DNA of 35,886 bases from Candidatus Rokuibacteriota bacterium (GTDB taxonomy: Bacteria; Methylomirabilota; Methylomirabilia; Rokubacteriales; CSP1-6), in assembly GCA_003220435.1 (NCBI GenBank), contig QHSL01000029.1, positions 1-35,886 of the forward strand, written 5' to 3'. This document shows, in pieces, positions 23,619-31,590 of this stretch. The number at the start of each line of letters is the position of its first letter. The stretch's first letter is position 1. The notes under the pieces were generated by a model that was not told the origin of the DNA, did no database searches, and saw nothing but the letters and a program-made list of their open reading frames with translations. A program made the position numbers and the translations under genes.

Positions 23619-24340
23619 TCGGGGCTCCTGGCCGGCAAACTTCCCCTCGCGTGCTGTCGCTCGAAGATCGGCAGCGCCCACCGGTACAAGGTCGCGGCCT
23701 CGTCGTGGCGGCCCAGCCCGTCGAGGATCGACGCGAGGGCCGCGGCGTCGTCGGCGACGCGCGGATGATCGGGCCCGAGCGCCTTTCGGTGGATCGCGAG
23801 CGAGCGCCGCGCCAGGGGCTCGCCGAGCGCGCCCCGCCCCCGGGCGTGCTCGAGCTTGCCGAGGTTGTGATAGAGCGTGGCGACGGCCGGGTGGTCCTGG
23901 CCCATCGACTTTTCGGTCATGCCGAGGGCCCGCCGATAGACCGCCTCGGCGTCGGCGAAGCGGCCCTGACGCTTGTGAACCACTCCGAGGTCGTTGAGCA
24001 GGCCGGCGACCATGAGACCCTCGGGACCGAACGCCTTCTCGGCCACCGTGAGGGCCCCAAGGAGTAGCCGCTCGGCGCCGTCGTATCTTGCCCGGGCGCG
24101 TAGGACCAGTGCCAGACGGCCGAGAGACTGGACGAGCGCCTTGGCGCTGTCGGGTCGTCCAGCGGCCCGTCTGAGGATCCTGATCGACTCGCGGTAGTGC
24201 TTCTCGGCCAGCGCGTATGCGCCACGGCGCTCGTGAAAGCCGCCGCTCGCGTTCAGGATGCCGGCGAGCCAAGGGCCGGCGCCTCGCGAGCCGGCCTGGA
24301 GCAACCGTCTGCGCAGCCGCCTGAGCTTTCGCGTCATCAT
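23615..24340 (-). CDS. Tetratricopeptide-repeat protein (kinesin-light-chain-like TPR)
   Basis: A 241-residue protein made almost wholly of TPRs of the TPR_10/TPR_12 type. Repeat cores are seen as ALAEKHYRESIRILRRA, LGRLALVLRARARYDGAERL, LLNDLGVVHKRQGRFADAEA, LYHNLGKLEHARG and HDEAATLYRWALPIFE. The N-terminus is basic (MMTRKLRRLRRRLLQAG). ATG 24340 has GGAGGA six bases upstream; the longer frame has no site. TPRs mediate protein binding; the partner is unknown. It ends tail-to-tail with the helicase, the two stop codons sharing bases 23615-23618. The 169-base gap to the SIS gene (24341-24509) holds only the inverted repeat listed next. Confidence 0.8.
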   Translation of the reverse strand: MMTRKLRRLRRRLLQAGSRGAGPWLAGILNASGGFHERRGAYALAEKHYRESIRILRRAAGRPDSAKALVQSLGRLALVLRARARYDGAERLLLGALTVAEKAFGPEGLMVAGLLNDLGVVHKRQGRFADAEAVYRRALGMTEKSMGQDHPAVATLYHNLGKLEHARGRGALGEPLARRSLAIHRKALGPDHPRVADDAAALASILDGLGRHDEAATLYRWALPIFERQHARGSLPARSPD

Positions 24341-24358
24341 CGTCGTCCTCCGTCCTCT

Positions 24359-24374
24359 CGCCTCGTTCGAGGCG
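24359..24374. promoter_or_regulatory. Inverted repeat before the TPR gene
   Basis: CGCCTCG-TT-CGAGGCG is a perfect 7-base stem with a 2-base centre, ending 18 bases before the TPR start on the minus strand. It may be an operator or a leader hairpin. The rest of the gap shows no clear promoter. Confidence 0.25.
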
Positions 24375-24509
24375 CCCGTCGCGTGTTCGTCTGGCGCCAG
24401 GATGCAGCGCCGATGCCAAGCGACGGCGATGACCTCCAGAAATGTTTCTGCCGACTTGGATCGAGGGGTAGAGGCGACCAAGGACAGTCGGTCGGGCCTC
24501 TTGCCCGGG

Positions 24510-25589
24510 CTAGAGCGCCAGCGCTGCCCGCGCCCGGCCGTACGCCGGCTGATCGGCCCGGATCGCGTCGGGATTCACGCCCCGGCGGAGCGCCGTGTGG
24601 TAGACGAAGAGCTGCAGCGGCACCACGGTGAGGATCGGTGAGAGCAGCTCGTCGATTTGGGGAATCGCGATCGTCTCTGCCGCGAGCGGCGCGATCGCCC
24701 CATCGTCCTCGCGCGCGAGCGCGATCAGCGGCGCGCCGATCTCCTTCACGACGTGCGCGACGGCCAGGCAGCGCTCGTGCGAGGGCCCGGGCGGCGCCAC
24801 CAGGAACACCGCGTCCGCGGGCTCCAGCGCTGCCCAGGCGCCGTGCAGGAACTGCTCGCAGTTGAAGCCAGCCGTCGTCGCATGGGCGGCCTCGCCCATC
24901 TTCAGTGCCGCCTCGTACGCCGTCGCCGTGTTCGGCCCGCCGCCGACGAACCAGTAGCGATGGCGATCGGCGAAGCGGCCGGCGAGCTCCTCCCACGACT
25001 CCTGGCCGAGAAGCAGCGCGAGCATGTCCGGGATCGCGTCCAGCTCGTGGACAACGTCGCCGTTCCCGCCGATGGCCGCCGCCAGCGTCGTCAGGAGCGC
25101 CAGCGCCGACGTGTAGCTCACCGTGTGGGCGCCCGAGCGCTCCTGGTCGACGGTGCGGAGAGTCCAGTCGGCGACGGCGAGCCTGTCGGCGCCTTTGCCG
25201 GTGATCGCGACGCCGACACCGTCGCCGGCCTTCGCCCCGCCGAGCGCCTCGACGGCGTAGCGGTTGGTTCCCCCGTGGCTCACCACGACGGTGCCGGTGC
25301 GCGCTTCGGGCTCCCTCCAGTAGCTCGCGAGCTCGAACGCGTGAAAGGCGCGGGCGCGGAGGCCGAGGCGGCCGACCCGGGCGAAGAGCAGCTCCGCGAC
25401 GAGTGCGGCGTGCCAGGAGGTTCCGATGCCGGTGAGGAGCACGCGGTCCATCTCGCGCAGGCGCGCCGCCGCCGCCTCGATGGCCTCGCCCTGGCCGCGG
25501 GCGACGAGCCGCAGGGCGCCGGGCTGGGCGTAGATCGCGTCGTGCATGTGATACGGATGGCCGGAGCGGGTCGGAGGCTCTGCGGGCAT
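24510..25589 (-). CDS. Double-SIS-domain protein, GlmS-isomerase-like
   Basis: A 359-residue protein with two sugar-isomerase (SIS) domains and no glutaminase domain. VLLTGIGTSWHAALVAELLF matches the GCGTSYHA sugar-phosphate loop, VVVSHGGTNRYAVEAL the SQSG-T loop, and FVGGGPNTATAYEAALKMGE with CEQFLHGAWAALEP the second domain's glutamate/histidine region. The C-terminus keeps DQP but reads DQPAYGRARAALAL, without the Lys seen in GlmS (LAKSVTVE), so isomerase chemistry may be altered. Related proteins include AgaS and FrlB deglycases. It starts four bases after the crotonase stop and belongs to the same minus-strand operon. Substrate unknown. Confidence 0.85.
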   Translation of the reverse strand: MPAEPPTRSGHPYHMHDAIYAQPGALRLVARGQGEAIEAAAARLREMDRVLLTGIGTSWHAALVAELLFARVGRLGLRARAFHAFELASYWREPEARTGTVVVSHGGTNRYAVEALGGAKAGDGVGVAITGKGADRLAVADWTLRTVDQERSGAHTVSYTSALALLTTLAAAIGGNGDVVHELDAIPDMLALLLGQESWEELAGRFADRHRYWFVGGGPNTATAYEAALKMGEAAHATTAGFNCEQFLHGAWAALEPADAVFLVAPPGPSHERCLAVAHVVKEIGAPLIALAREDDGAIAPLAAETIAIPQIDELLSPILTVVPLQLFVYHTALRRGVNPDAIRADQPAYGRARAALAL

Positions 25590-25593
25590 GGCG

Positions 25594-26391
25594 CTATCTC
25601 GCCGACGGGAACGCGGGCGCGCGCTTCTCGCGGAGCGCCCGAACGCCCTCGCGCACGTCGGGGTGGGTGAACGACAGCATCTCGAGCGCCAGCGACTGGT
25701 CGAAGATCGGCCCGGCCTGCCGCAGCCAGTTGTTGAGCGCGCGCTTGGTCCAGCGGATCGACGGCTGACTGCCCTGCGCGAGCCGGTCAGCGACGTCCGA
25801 TGCCCTCGCCATCAGCTGATCGGGGGGCACGCACAGGCTCACGAGGCCGATCCGCTCGGCCTCCTTGCCGTCGATGAAGTCGGCGGTGAGCAGGTAGTAC
25901 TTCGCCTTCGCCATCCCGCAGAGCAGCGGCCAGAGGATCGCCGCGTGGTCGCCGGCGGCGACGCCGAGGCGCGTGTGGCCGTCGGTGAACCGCGCGGTCT
26001 CGGCGATGATGCTGACGTCGGCCAGGAGGGCGACCACGAGCCCGGCGCCCACCGCGACGCCGTTGATGGCCGAGACGACCGGCTTGTCGAGGTTGATCAT
26101 GTTGTAGACGAGGTCGGACGCCTCGCGCATCGTGCGCATGAGCGCGTCGGGATTCCCGGCCATCTCCTCGACCAGTCCGAGGTCGCCCCCCGCCGAGAAC
26201 GCCTTGCCGGCGCCGGTGACGAGGACCACGCGCGTTTTCGGATCGGCGTCGACCGTCAACCAGACCTGGGTGAACTCCCAGTGCAGGCGCGCGTTGGCGG
26301 CGTTCAGGACCTCGGGGCGATTGATCGTGACGAGGAGCACGCCGTTCGGCCTCGGCTCGAACGTCAGGTGCTTGTAGTCGGCGTAGTCCAT
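25594..26391 (-). CDS. Enoyl-CoA hydratase/isomerase family protein, copy 1
   Basis: A 265-residue crotonase-fold enzyme acting on an acyl-Co[32 protein letters not shown] (first oxyanion-hole block), [20 protein letters not shown] (second oxyanion block) and [19 protein letters not shown] are the family signatures. At the place of the usual second catalytic glutamate the segment reads [11 protein letters not shown], with aspartate instead, so it may be an isomerase, hydrolase or atypical hydratase. ATG 26391 lies ten bases after the ferredoxin-like gene and is in the operon with the SIS gene. A second crotonase is encoded nearby on the other strand. Confidence 0.9.
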   Translation of the reverse strand: MDYADYKHLTFEPRPNGVLLVTINRPEVLNAANARLHWEFTQVWLTVDADPKTRVVLVTGAGKAFSAGGDLGLVEEMAGNPDALMRTMREASDLVYNMINLDKPVVSAINGVAVGAGLVVALLADVSIIAETARFTDGHTRLGVAAGDHAAILWPLLCGMAKAKYYLLTADFIDGKEAERIGLVSLCVPPDQLMARASDVADRLAQGSQPSIRWTKRALNNWLRQAGPIFDQSLALEMLSFTHPDVREGVRALREKRAPAFPSAR

Positions 26392-26401
26392 GCGGTTCTC
26401 C

Positions 26402-26761
26402 TCAGGCGAGCTCGAGACCGACGCCGCCCCCGGTCCACGAGAACGAGTGCGCCATCAGCTCGTCGGACAGGGACGTGTCGGGCGCCGCGACCGCTGCCCG
26501 CACGTAGGCGAACACGGCGGCAAAGAGATCGGGCGTGTTGATCCGCTTGAACCACAGCGGGCGGCCGTGCAGGTAGACGAAGACCACGTTCGCTTCGCTG
26601 CACGGTCCGAGGCATTCGGAGAACGCGAGGCGCACGCGTCCCTGGAGCCCGGCGGCGTCGAACGCGCGCCGCATCGCCGGGGGCGAGAAGCGCGCGGCGC
26701 CGTTGTTGGTGTGTCCGCAGCAGCAGCCGAAGCACGTGAAGATCAGTCCCGCGTCAGCCAT
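26402..26761 (-). CDS. Small (2Fe-2S) ferredoxin-like protein
   Basis: A 119-residue protein with cysteines in the pattern seen in thioredoxin-like 2Fe-2S ferredoxins: FTCFGCCCGHTNNG near residue 10 and SECLGPCSEANVV near residue 50, followed by the strand VFVYLHGRPLWFKRI. DUF1636-type and NuoE-like ferredoxin folds share this arrangement. ATG 26761 (MADAG) is chosen because the frame upstream is low complexity; it overlaps the MFS stop by eight bases. It probably carries electrons or a metal in the operon with MFS, crotonase and SIS genes. The C-terminal tail (SFSWTGGGVGLELA) is unassigned. Confidence 0.7.
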   Translation of the reverse strand: MADAGLIFTCFGCCCGHTNNGAARFSPPAMRRAFDAAGLQGRVRLAFSECLGPCSEANVVFVYLHGRPLWFKRINTPDLFAAVFAYVRAAVAAPDTSLSDELMAHSFSWTGGGVGLELA

Positions 26762-27959
26762 GCATCGCCATGGTACCCGAGCTCTGCGAGCGCGCGAGGA
26801 GGAGGAGCGCCGTGAGGGCGAGCGCTGCCGTCCAGGCGACGGGCAGGAGCCCGATGAAGCGTGTCCCCAGCACGCCGGCGAGGAACGGCCCGAGGAACAT
26901 GCCGGCGTCGACACAGACGCGATAGAGCCCGGTGCGCCAGGCGATGCGCTCGGGCGCGGTCTCCTGCCGCAGCACGCTGAGCGGCAGCATCCAGCCCGTC
27001 ATCGCGAGGCCGAACAGCGCGCACCCGAAGACGACCACCGGCAACCCGCCGAAGCCGACCAGCGCGTTCGCGGTCGCCATCAGCAGGAGGTTGACGACGA
27101 GCACGCGGGCGGCGCCTTGCCGATCCGCCAGCAGGCCGGCGGGGATCAGCGCGGCGAGGTCGAAGAGTTGCGCGACCATCAGCAGCCACGCGACCCCGGA
27201 GCGCTCGAGCCCGAACTCGCGGCTGGCGCGCAGTGGGATCAGGAACTGCTCCATCGTCGAGTAGGCGATCGCGACCGCCGCGCCGGCCGCGAACGCCAGC
27301 GGCACCATCGAGCGTCGTCCGTTCGCGCCGGCCGCTGGGTACTCGTCGGTCACCATGCCGCTCGTTGCCGGGAGGCGCGACGACGCGCCGGCGCTCGACG
27401 CCGCCGGCAGTTCCACCAGCAGCGCGGGCACGAGGGCGAGGCCGATGAGCTGAGGGGAGCACGTGAGCAGGTAGGCGATGTTCCATTCGAGCTGCGACGG
27501 CAGCGAGGCGATCGCGACGGTGCCGCCGAGCATGCCGATCATCGCCGCGAACTCGTTCGCGTTCAGGGACGAGGCGAGGCTCCTCGCCGTCTGGAAGCGC
27601 AGGATCGCGGTGATCGACGCCATGATGCCGAGCGCCTGCCCGACGCCCATGAGCAACCGACCGAGAACCAGAAGCCCGAAGCCACCGCCGCTCGTGAGCA
27701 GGAGGACGCCGCCCGCCATGACGAGCGGGCCGACCCACAGCGCCCGTCGCAAGTGCTGCGTGAGGAAGAGGCCGATGGGGACGTCCGCGACCATGCGGGC
27801 GAAGCCGAAGGCGCCGGCCACGATCCCGAGCTGCCAGTCGGCCAGCGCGCCGGTCCGGGCGATCTCGGGAAGAACGGCGGGAAACGCTCCACTCGCGAAT
27901 GTGCTCGAGAAGGTCATCAGGCACAGCAGGCCGGTCAGGGACGTCACGAGGGCTTTCAT
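26754..27959 (-). CDS. Major facilitator superfamily transporter
   Basis: A 401-residue membrane protein with about 12 hydrophobic segments, such as LVTSLTGLLCLMTFSSTFA, WVGPLVMAGGVLLLTSGGGF, LLVLGRLLMGVGQALGIMAS and LVVNLLLMATANALVGFGG. A polar central loop (residues about 200-235) splits it into two six-helix halves. The loops GLFLTQHLRRALWVG and GLLADRQGAARVL fit the MFS motif A positions. ATG 27959 is chosen over the longer frame, which is basic and low complexity. It is the first gene of the minus-strand operon and only 17 bases separate its start from the divergent crotonase start. Substrate unknown; a drug or organic-acid carrier is possible. Confidence 0.87.
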   Translation of the reverse strand: MKALVTSLTGLLCLMTFSSTFASGAFPAVLPEIARTGALADWQLGIVAGAFGFARMVADVPIGLFLTQHLRRALWVGPLVMAGGVLLLTSGGGFGLLVLGRLLMGVGQALGIMASITAILRFQTARSLASSLNANEFAAMIGMLGGTVAIASLPSQLEWNIAYLLTCSPQLIGLALVPALLVELPAASSAGASSRLPATSGMVTDEYPAAGANGRRSMVPLAFAAGAAVAIAYSTMEQFLIPLRASREFGLERSGVAWLLMVAQLFDLAALIPAGLLADRQGAARVLVVNLLLMATANALVGFGGLPVVVFGCALFGLAMTGWMLPLSVLRQETAPERIAWRTGLYRVCVDAGMFLGPFLAGVLGTRFIGLLPVAWTAALALTALLLLARSQSSGTMAMHG

Positions 27960-27976
27960 GGTACAACCGATTGCCC

Positions 27977-28738
27977 ATGACCCAGCCACAAACGGTCCGC
28001 CTCGACGTCGACGGCCCCCTCGCACGCATGACCTTCAACCGGCCGGAGGTGCTCAACGCCGGCAACGCGCGGTTCGCCGCCGAGCTCGGCGAGGTCGTCG
28101 ACGCCCTCGGCGCGCTGCGCGACGTGCGCGTGGTGGTCATGACCGGTGCCGGGCGCGCATTCCAGACCGGTGTCGACCTCTCGGCGCTGGCCGCCGGCGA
28201 GCTCCGGATCGACGATCTGATCCGATGGGAAGACGCGATGACCGCGATCGAGCGCATGGACAAGCTGTTCATCGCGGGGATCAACGGGCACTGCGTCGGC
28301 GGTGGGCTGCAGCTGGCGCTGGTGTGCGACTACCGACTGGCCGCCGAGGAATCGCTGCTCAGCTTGCCGGCCGTCAAGGAGTGCCTGATCCCGTCGATGG
28401 CGCTCTACCGCTTGCCGCGGCTCATCGGCCTGGCGCGGGCAAAGGAGCTGATCTTGCTCGGTGAGCCGATCTCGGCGCGCGAGGGCGAGCGCATCGGCCT
28501 CGTGAACCGCGTGGTCGCGCCGGCGGACTTCGCGAAGGCGCTCGACGAGACGGTCGAGAAGTTCCTGGCGCTGCCGCCGGTGAGCGTGTCGGCGAGCAAG
28601 CGGCTGAGCACGCGCGCCTTCGACCTCGACTTCGAGACGTTCCGCCGGGAGATGAACGCCGCCCTGGCCGCGTGCTTCGAGTCCAACGAGCACCGGCGCG
28701 CGATGGACAATATCCGATCCAAGAAACGGAGCCGATGA
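27977..28738 (+). CDS. Enoyl-CoA hydratase/isomerase family protein, copy 2
   Basis: A 253-residue crotonase-fold protein. [36 protein letters not shown] (first oxyanion block), FIAGINGHCVGGGLQLALVC (second block), LPAVKECLIPSMALYRLPRL and GLARAKELILLGEPI define the family. The glutamate in VKECLIPS sits where one catalytic glutamate is expected, unlike copy 1. ATG 27977 has no clear Shine-Dalgarno site and is 17 bases from the divergent MFS start. Its stop overlaps the 2-hydroxyacid dehydrogenase start as ATGA, so these two are coupled. They may serve consecutive steps in degrading a branched or cyclic acid; that is inferred. Confidence 0.9.
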   Translation: MTQPQTVRLDVDGPLARMTFNRPEVLNAGNARFAAELGEVVDALGALRDVRVVVMTGAGRAFQTGVDLSALAAGELRIDDLIRWEDAMTAIERMDKLFIAGINGHCVGGGLQLALVCDYRLAAEESLLSLPAVKECLIPSMALYRLPRLIGLARAKELILLGEPISAREGERIGLVNRVVAPADFAKALDETVEKFLALPPVSVSASKRLSTRAFDLDFETFRREMNAALAACFESNEHRRAMDNIRSKKRSR

Positions 28739-29700
28739 TGAAGATCCTCTACACCCCGCTGATGATCGTCCCGTCCGTGTCTCCGGAGCAGCGCGCCGCG
28801 ATCCTCGAGGCCGCCGGCCCGGGCTCGACCTTCGTCGAGGCGAAGGACGCGGCGACCCAGCGGCGCGAGATCGTCGACGCCGACGCGCTCTTCGGCCGGG
28901 TGTCGCCCGAGATCTTCGGCCTCGCGAAGCGCCTGCGCTACTACCAGTCGATCGGCGCCGGCGTGGACTCGATCCTCACCCAGGAGTTGGTGGAGAGCGA
29001 CGTGCCGCTGGCCAGCGAGAAGGGCGGGGTCGGCATCCATCTGGCCGAGCACGCGTTCGCGCTGCTGCTGGCGCTCACGCGTGGCCTGCACACCGCGATC
29101 CGCAAGCCGGACTACAGCCTGCGCGAGCCGATCCGCATCCGGCAGCTCGAGCTCTACGACCTGACGATGGGGATCGTCGGCTTCGGCGGCACCGGCCGCG
29201 AGGTCGCGCGCCGGGCGCTCGGCTTCGGCATGCGCGTGCTGGCGGTCGACATCGAGGACGTGACACCGGAGCCCGGCGTCGAGGCGATCTGGAAGCCGGA
29301 TCGGATGGGGGACCTGCTGGGCGCGTCCGACGCGGTGGTGATCTGCCTGCCGCTCACGAAGGCGACCCACCATCTCTTCACCCGCGACCTCTTCCGCAAG
29401 ATGAAGAAGACCGGGTACCTTGTCAACGTGACCCGCGGCGCGATCGTCTACGGCGACGATCTGCTCAAGGCGCTCGACGAAGAGATGATCGCCGGCGCCG
29501 GGCTCGACGTCACCGATCCGGAGCCGCTGCCGGACGGCCATCGGCTCTGGAATCACCCGCGCGCGATCGTGACGCCGCACATCGCCGGCGGCTCGCCGCG
29601 GCGGGCCGGCCGCGTCATCGAGACGTTCTGCGAGAACCTGCGCCGCCTGCGGGGCGGCCAGCCGCTGATCGCGCTGATCGACAAGCGCAAGGGGTATTAG
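28735..29700 (+). CDS. D-isomer-specific 2-hydroxyacid dehydrogenase
   Basis: A 321-residue NAD(P)-dependent oxidoreductase reducing 2-oxoacids or oxidising D-2-hydroxyacids. The Rossmann motif is GIVGFGGTGREVARRALGFG near residue 145. The substrate-binding arginine is in VNVTRGAIVYGDDLL, the glutamate in DVTDPEPLPDGH, and the catalytic histidine in VTPHIAGGSP. The order D-E-H of the family is intact. GGAG precedes the start ATGATG at 28735-28740; the first ATG overlaps the crotonase stop. Length and layout match GyaR/phosphoglycerate-dehydrogenase relatives. The specific acid is unknown. It ends three bases before the convergent EamA-GNAT stop. Confidence 0.92.
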   Translation: MMKILYTPLMIVPSVSPEQRAAILEAAGPGSTFVEAKDAATQRREIVDADALFGRVSPEIFGLAKRLRYYQSIGAGVDSILTQELVESDVPLASEKGGVGIHLAEHAFALLLALTRGLHTAIRKPDYSLREPIRIRQLELYDLTMGIVGFGGTGREVARRALGFGMRVLAVDIEDVTPEPGVEAIWKPDRMGDLLGASDAVVICLPLTKATHHLFTRDLFRKMKKTGYLVNVTRGAIVYGDDLLKALDEEMIAGAGLDVTDPEPLPDGHRLWNHPRAIVTPHIAGGSPRRAGRVIETFCENLRRLRGGQPLIALIDKRKGY

Positions 29701-29703
29701 GGC

Positions 29704-31071
29704 TCACACCGGGCGCTCGAAGCCGTACTCGCGCGTCTGGTTGAGGTCGTCGGGCAGCGTCCGCTCGCCCCTCTGCTCGAAGCCCATGCGCTCGTAGAGG
29801 CGATGGGCCTGGTCGAAGCGAGTGTCCGACCAGAGGATCAGGCGCGAGATCTTCTCGGCGCGGCACCAGGCGAGCACGGCCTCGACCAGCGCCCGGCCGG
29901 TGCCGCGGCCGCGCAGGTGGGCGTCGAGATAGAGGCGATGGAGCTCGGCGGCGGCGCCGTCGAGCCGCTCGACGCCGACCGATCCCACGACGCGACCCCC
30001 GTCTCGGACGACCCAGAACGCTCCGCGCGGCGGCGCGTAGTGCTCGTCGAAGCGAAAGAGATCGGGCACCTCCGCGCGCGGTTCGTAGACGAAGCGGTAT
30101 TCCGCGTACACGCGGCCGATGAGGTCGACGACGCCGGGCGCGTCGGCTCGCGTTGCCGGCACGACGCTGAGCGTGTGATCGTCCCCGGCGGCCATGCGAC
30201 GCGACGCGCGCGCCGAGAGCACGATCACCGCGATTCCCAGCAGCACCAGCGCCATGCCCGCGAGCCGGAGCGCGCCGAATCGCTCGCCGAACACGAGCGC
30301 CGACGAGTACGCGCCCACGAACGGCACGAGCAGCGCGAACGGCGTCACCGTGGCCGCGGGATAGCGGCGCAGCAGCCGGCCCCAGATCGCGTAGGCCAGG
30401 ATCGTCGCAACCAGGCCGAGGTAGAGAACCGACACGACGCCGACCCAGGACACGCTGATCCAGGCCCCCCTCGCGGCTGATCGGACGAGCGCGGGCGGCC
30501 CGTCGACGATCAGCGAGAGCGCCAGCGCCGGGAGCGGAGGCACCAGGCTCAGCCACACCACCAGGTCGAGCATATCGACGTCGCGGATCCGCTTCAGGAG
30601 CACGTTGCCCACGCCCCAGCTGATCGCCGAGCCCAGCGCGAGGCCGAAGCCGACGGCGGTCAGATCGTGGCCGATCGTGAGGACGATCAGGACGAGCCCG
30701 GCGAACGCCAGCGCCACGCCCAAGAGTTGACGTCTCGTCGGCGTCTCGCGCAGCACCATGGCCGCGAACAGGATCGTGAACAGCGCCTGCGTCTGGACGA
30801 GGAGCGACGCGAGGCCCGGCGGTAGACCGTTGGCGATGGCGAAGAACTGGAGCAAGAACTGGCCCGCGTAGAGCGTCAGCCCGATCGCGACGAGGGTCGA
30901 CCACGCCAGCCGCGGCCGCGGCAGAACCAGGGCCGGCACCGCGGCAATCAGGAATCGGAGCGCGGTCAGCTGAGCGGGCGAGAAGCTGTCGAGGCCGAGC
31001 CGGGTCGCCACAAAGGCCAGCCCCCAGATCAGGACGACCAGCAGCGCGAGAGCGACGTGAAGGGGACTCAG
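29704..31071 (-). CDS. EamA (DMT) transporter fused to a GNAT acetyltransferase
   Basis: One uninterrupted frame encodes ten hydrophobic helices of an EamA-type exporter (residues about 1-300: LHVALALLVVLIWGLAFVAT, QFLLQFFAIANGLPPGLASL, LLGVALAFAGLVLIVLTIG, ATVTPFALLVPFVGAYSSAL and AGMALVLLGIAVIVLS), then a GNAT domain (about 310-455). The GNAT part shows AELHRLYLDAHLRGRGTGRA with the RGRGTGRA acetyl-CoA loop and AHRLYERMGFEQRGERTLP. GTG 31011 would cut off half of helix 1. CTG 31071 restores SPLHVALALLVVLIWG, the usual family start, and an in-frame stop at 31090-31092 excludes anything further upstream. Total 455 residues. A pump linked to acetylation suggests export or detoxification of an amine. 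Last gene of the operon, 13 bases after the small unknown gene. Confidence 0.85.
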   Translation of the reverse strand: MSPLHVALALLVVLIWGLAFVATRLGLDSFSPAQLTALRFLIAAVPALVLPRPRLAWSTLVAIGLTLYAGQFLLQFFAIANGLPPGLASLLVQTQALFTILFAAMVLRETPTRRQLLGVALAFAGLVLIVLTIGHDLTAVGFGLALGSAISWGVGNVLLKRIRDVDMLDLVVWLSLVPPLPALALSLIVDGPPALVRSAARGAWISVSWVGVVSVLYLGLVATILAYAIWGRLLRRYPAATVTPFALLVPFVGAYSSALVFGERFGALRLAGMALVLLGIAVIVLSARASRRMAAGDDHTLSVVPATRADAPGVVDLIGRVYAEYRFVYEPRAEVPDLFRFDEHYAPPRGAFWVVRDGGRVVGSVGVERLDGAAAELHRLYLDAHLRGRGTGRALVEAVLAWCRAEKISRLILWSDTRFDQAHRLYERMGFEQRGERTLPDDLNQTREYGFERPV

Positions 31072-31084
31072 CGCTCGATCGGCC

Positions 31085-31312
31085 CTAGCTCAGAATGGCC
31101 CGACGGTAGTGGCTCGGATAAACGATCGTCGGGCGCGCTGGCAGGGCGGCGAGGTCCTGGGCGATCTGCCAGCCGAGGGTCTTGAGCGCATCGACGTCGG
31201 ACCGTTCGCGGCCGGCCAGCAAGCGCCACGCCCCGTCCTCGTCCGGCGCGGCGATGATCACGGGCCCGATGAAATCGTCGTCGGCGATGCGCTCGAAGAA
31301 GTAGAGGGTCAC
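31085..31312 (-). CDS. Small protein of unknown function
   Basis: A 75-residue protein beginning TLYFFERIADDDFIGPVI and containing WRLLAGRERSDVDALKTLGW, then IAQDLAALPARPTIVYPSHY. I do not recognise a family. It looks like a compact alpha/beta domain without cysteines or membrane segments. GTG 31312 overlaps the stop of the HTH gene as GTGA, so translation is coupled; a longer frame upstream is low complexity. The tight packing between the HTH gene and the EamA-GNAT gene argues that it is real and works with them. Confidence 0.65.
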   Translation of the reverse strand: MTLYFFERIADDDFIGPVIIAAPDEDGAWRLLAGRERSDVDALKTLGWQIAQDLAALPARPTIVYPSHYRRAILS

Positions 31313-31590
31313 TTGGGCTTGAGGTCGGGGCGCTTCAGCGCGAGCGCCGACCACTCGAGCGTCGCCTTCTTCTTGAACTCGATCGCCTTCTCCCACTCGT
31401 CGAGCGAGTAGCAGTCGCGCTCGGCGACGCAGCGGATCTCGGTCACCGTGCGCTCGTCGAGGCCGAGGCGCTCGGCGATCTGCTGGTCGGAGAGGCCGGG
31501 CTGGTCGATCTTCTGGAACGAGTTGCAGAGCTTGAGCACCTCGTCCTTGTAGCGCTTGTAGACCTCGGGATCGAGCTTGAAGACGCTCAT
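31309..31590 (-). CDS. Small helix-turn-helix protein
   Basis: A 93-residue protein with a helix-turn-helix near residues 32-57: LSDQQIAERLGLDERTVTEI has the pattern of an HTH with the turn at GLDE, similar to sigma-factor region 4. The rest is helical and charged (DPEVYKRYKDEVLKLCNSF before it, LDEWEKAIEFKKKATLEW after). Three cysteines (in KLCNS, IRCVA and ERDCYS) could bind a metal or sense redox state, which fits its place among iron-sulfur genes. The ATG overlaps the stop of the iron-sulfur gene as ATGA. It may regulate this operon or act as a structural partner; not decided. Confidence 0.75.
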   Translation of the reverse strand: MSVFKLDPEVYKRYKDEVLKLCNSFQKIDQPGLSDQQIAERLGLDERTVTEIRCVAERDCYSLDEWEKAIEFKKKATLEWSALALKRPDLKPK

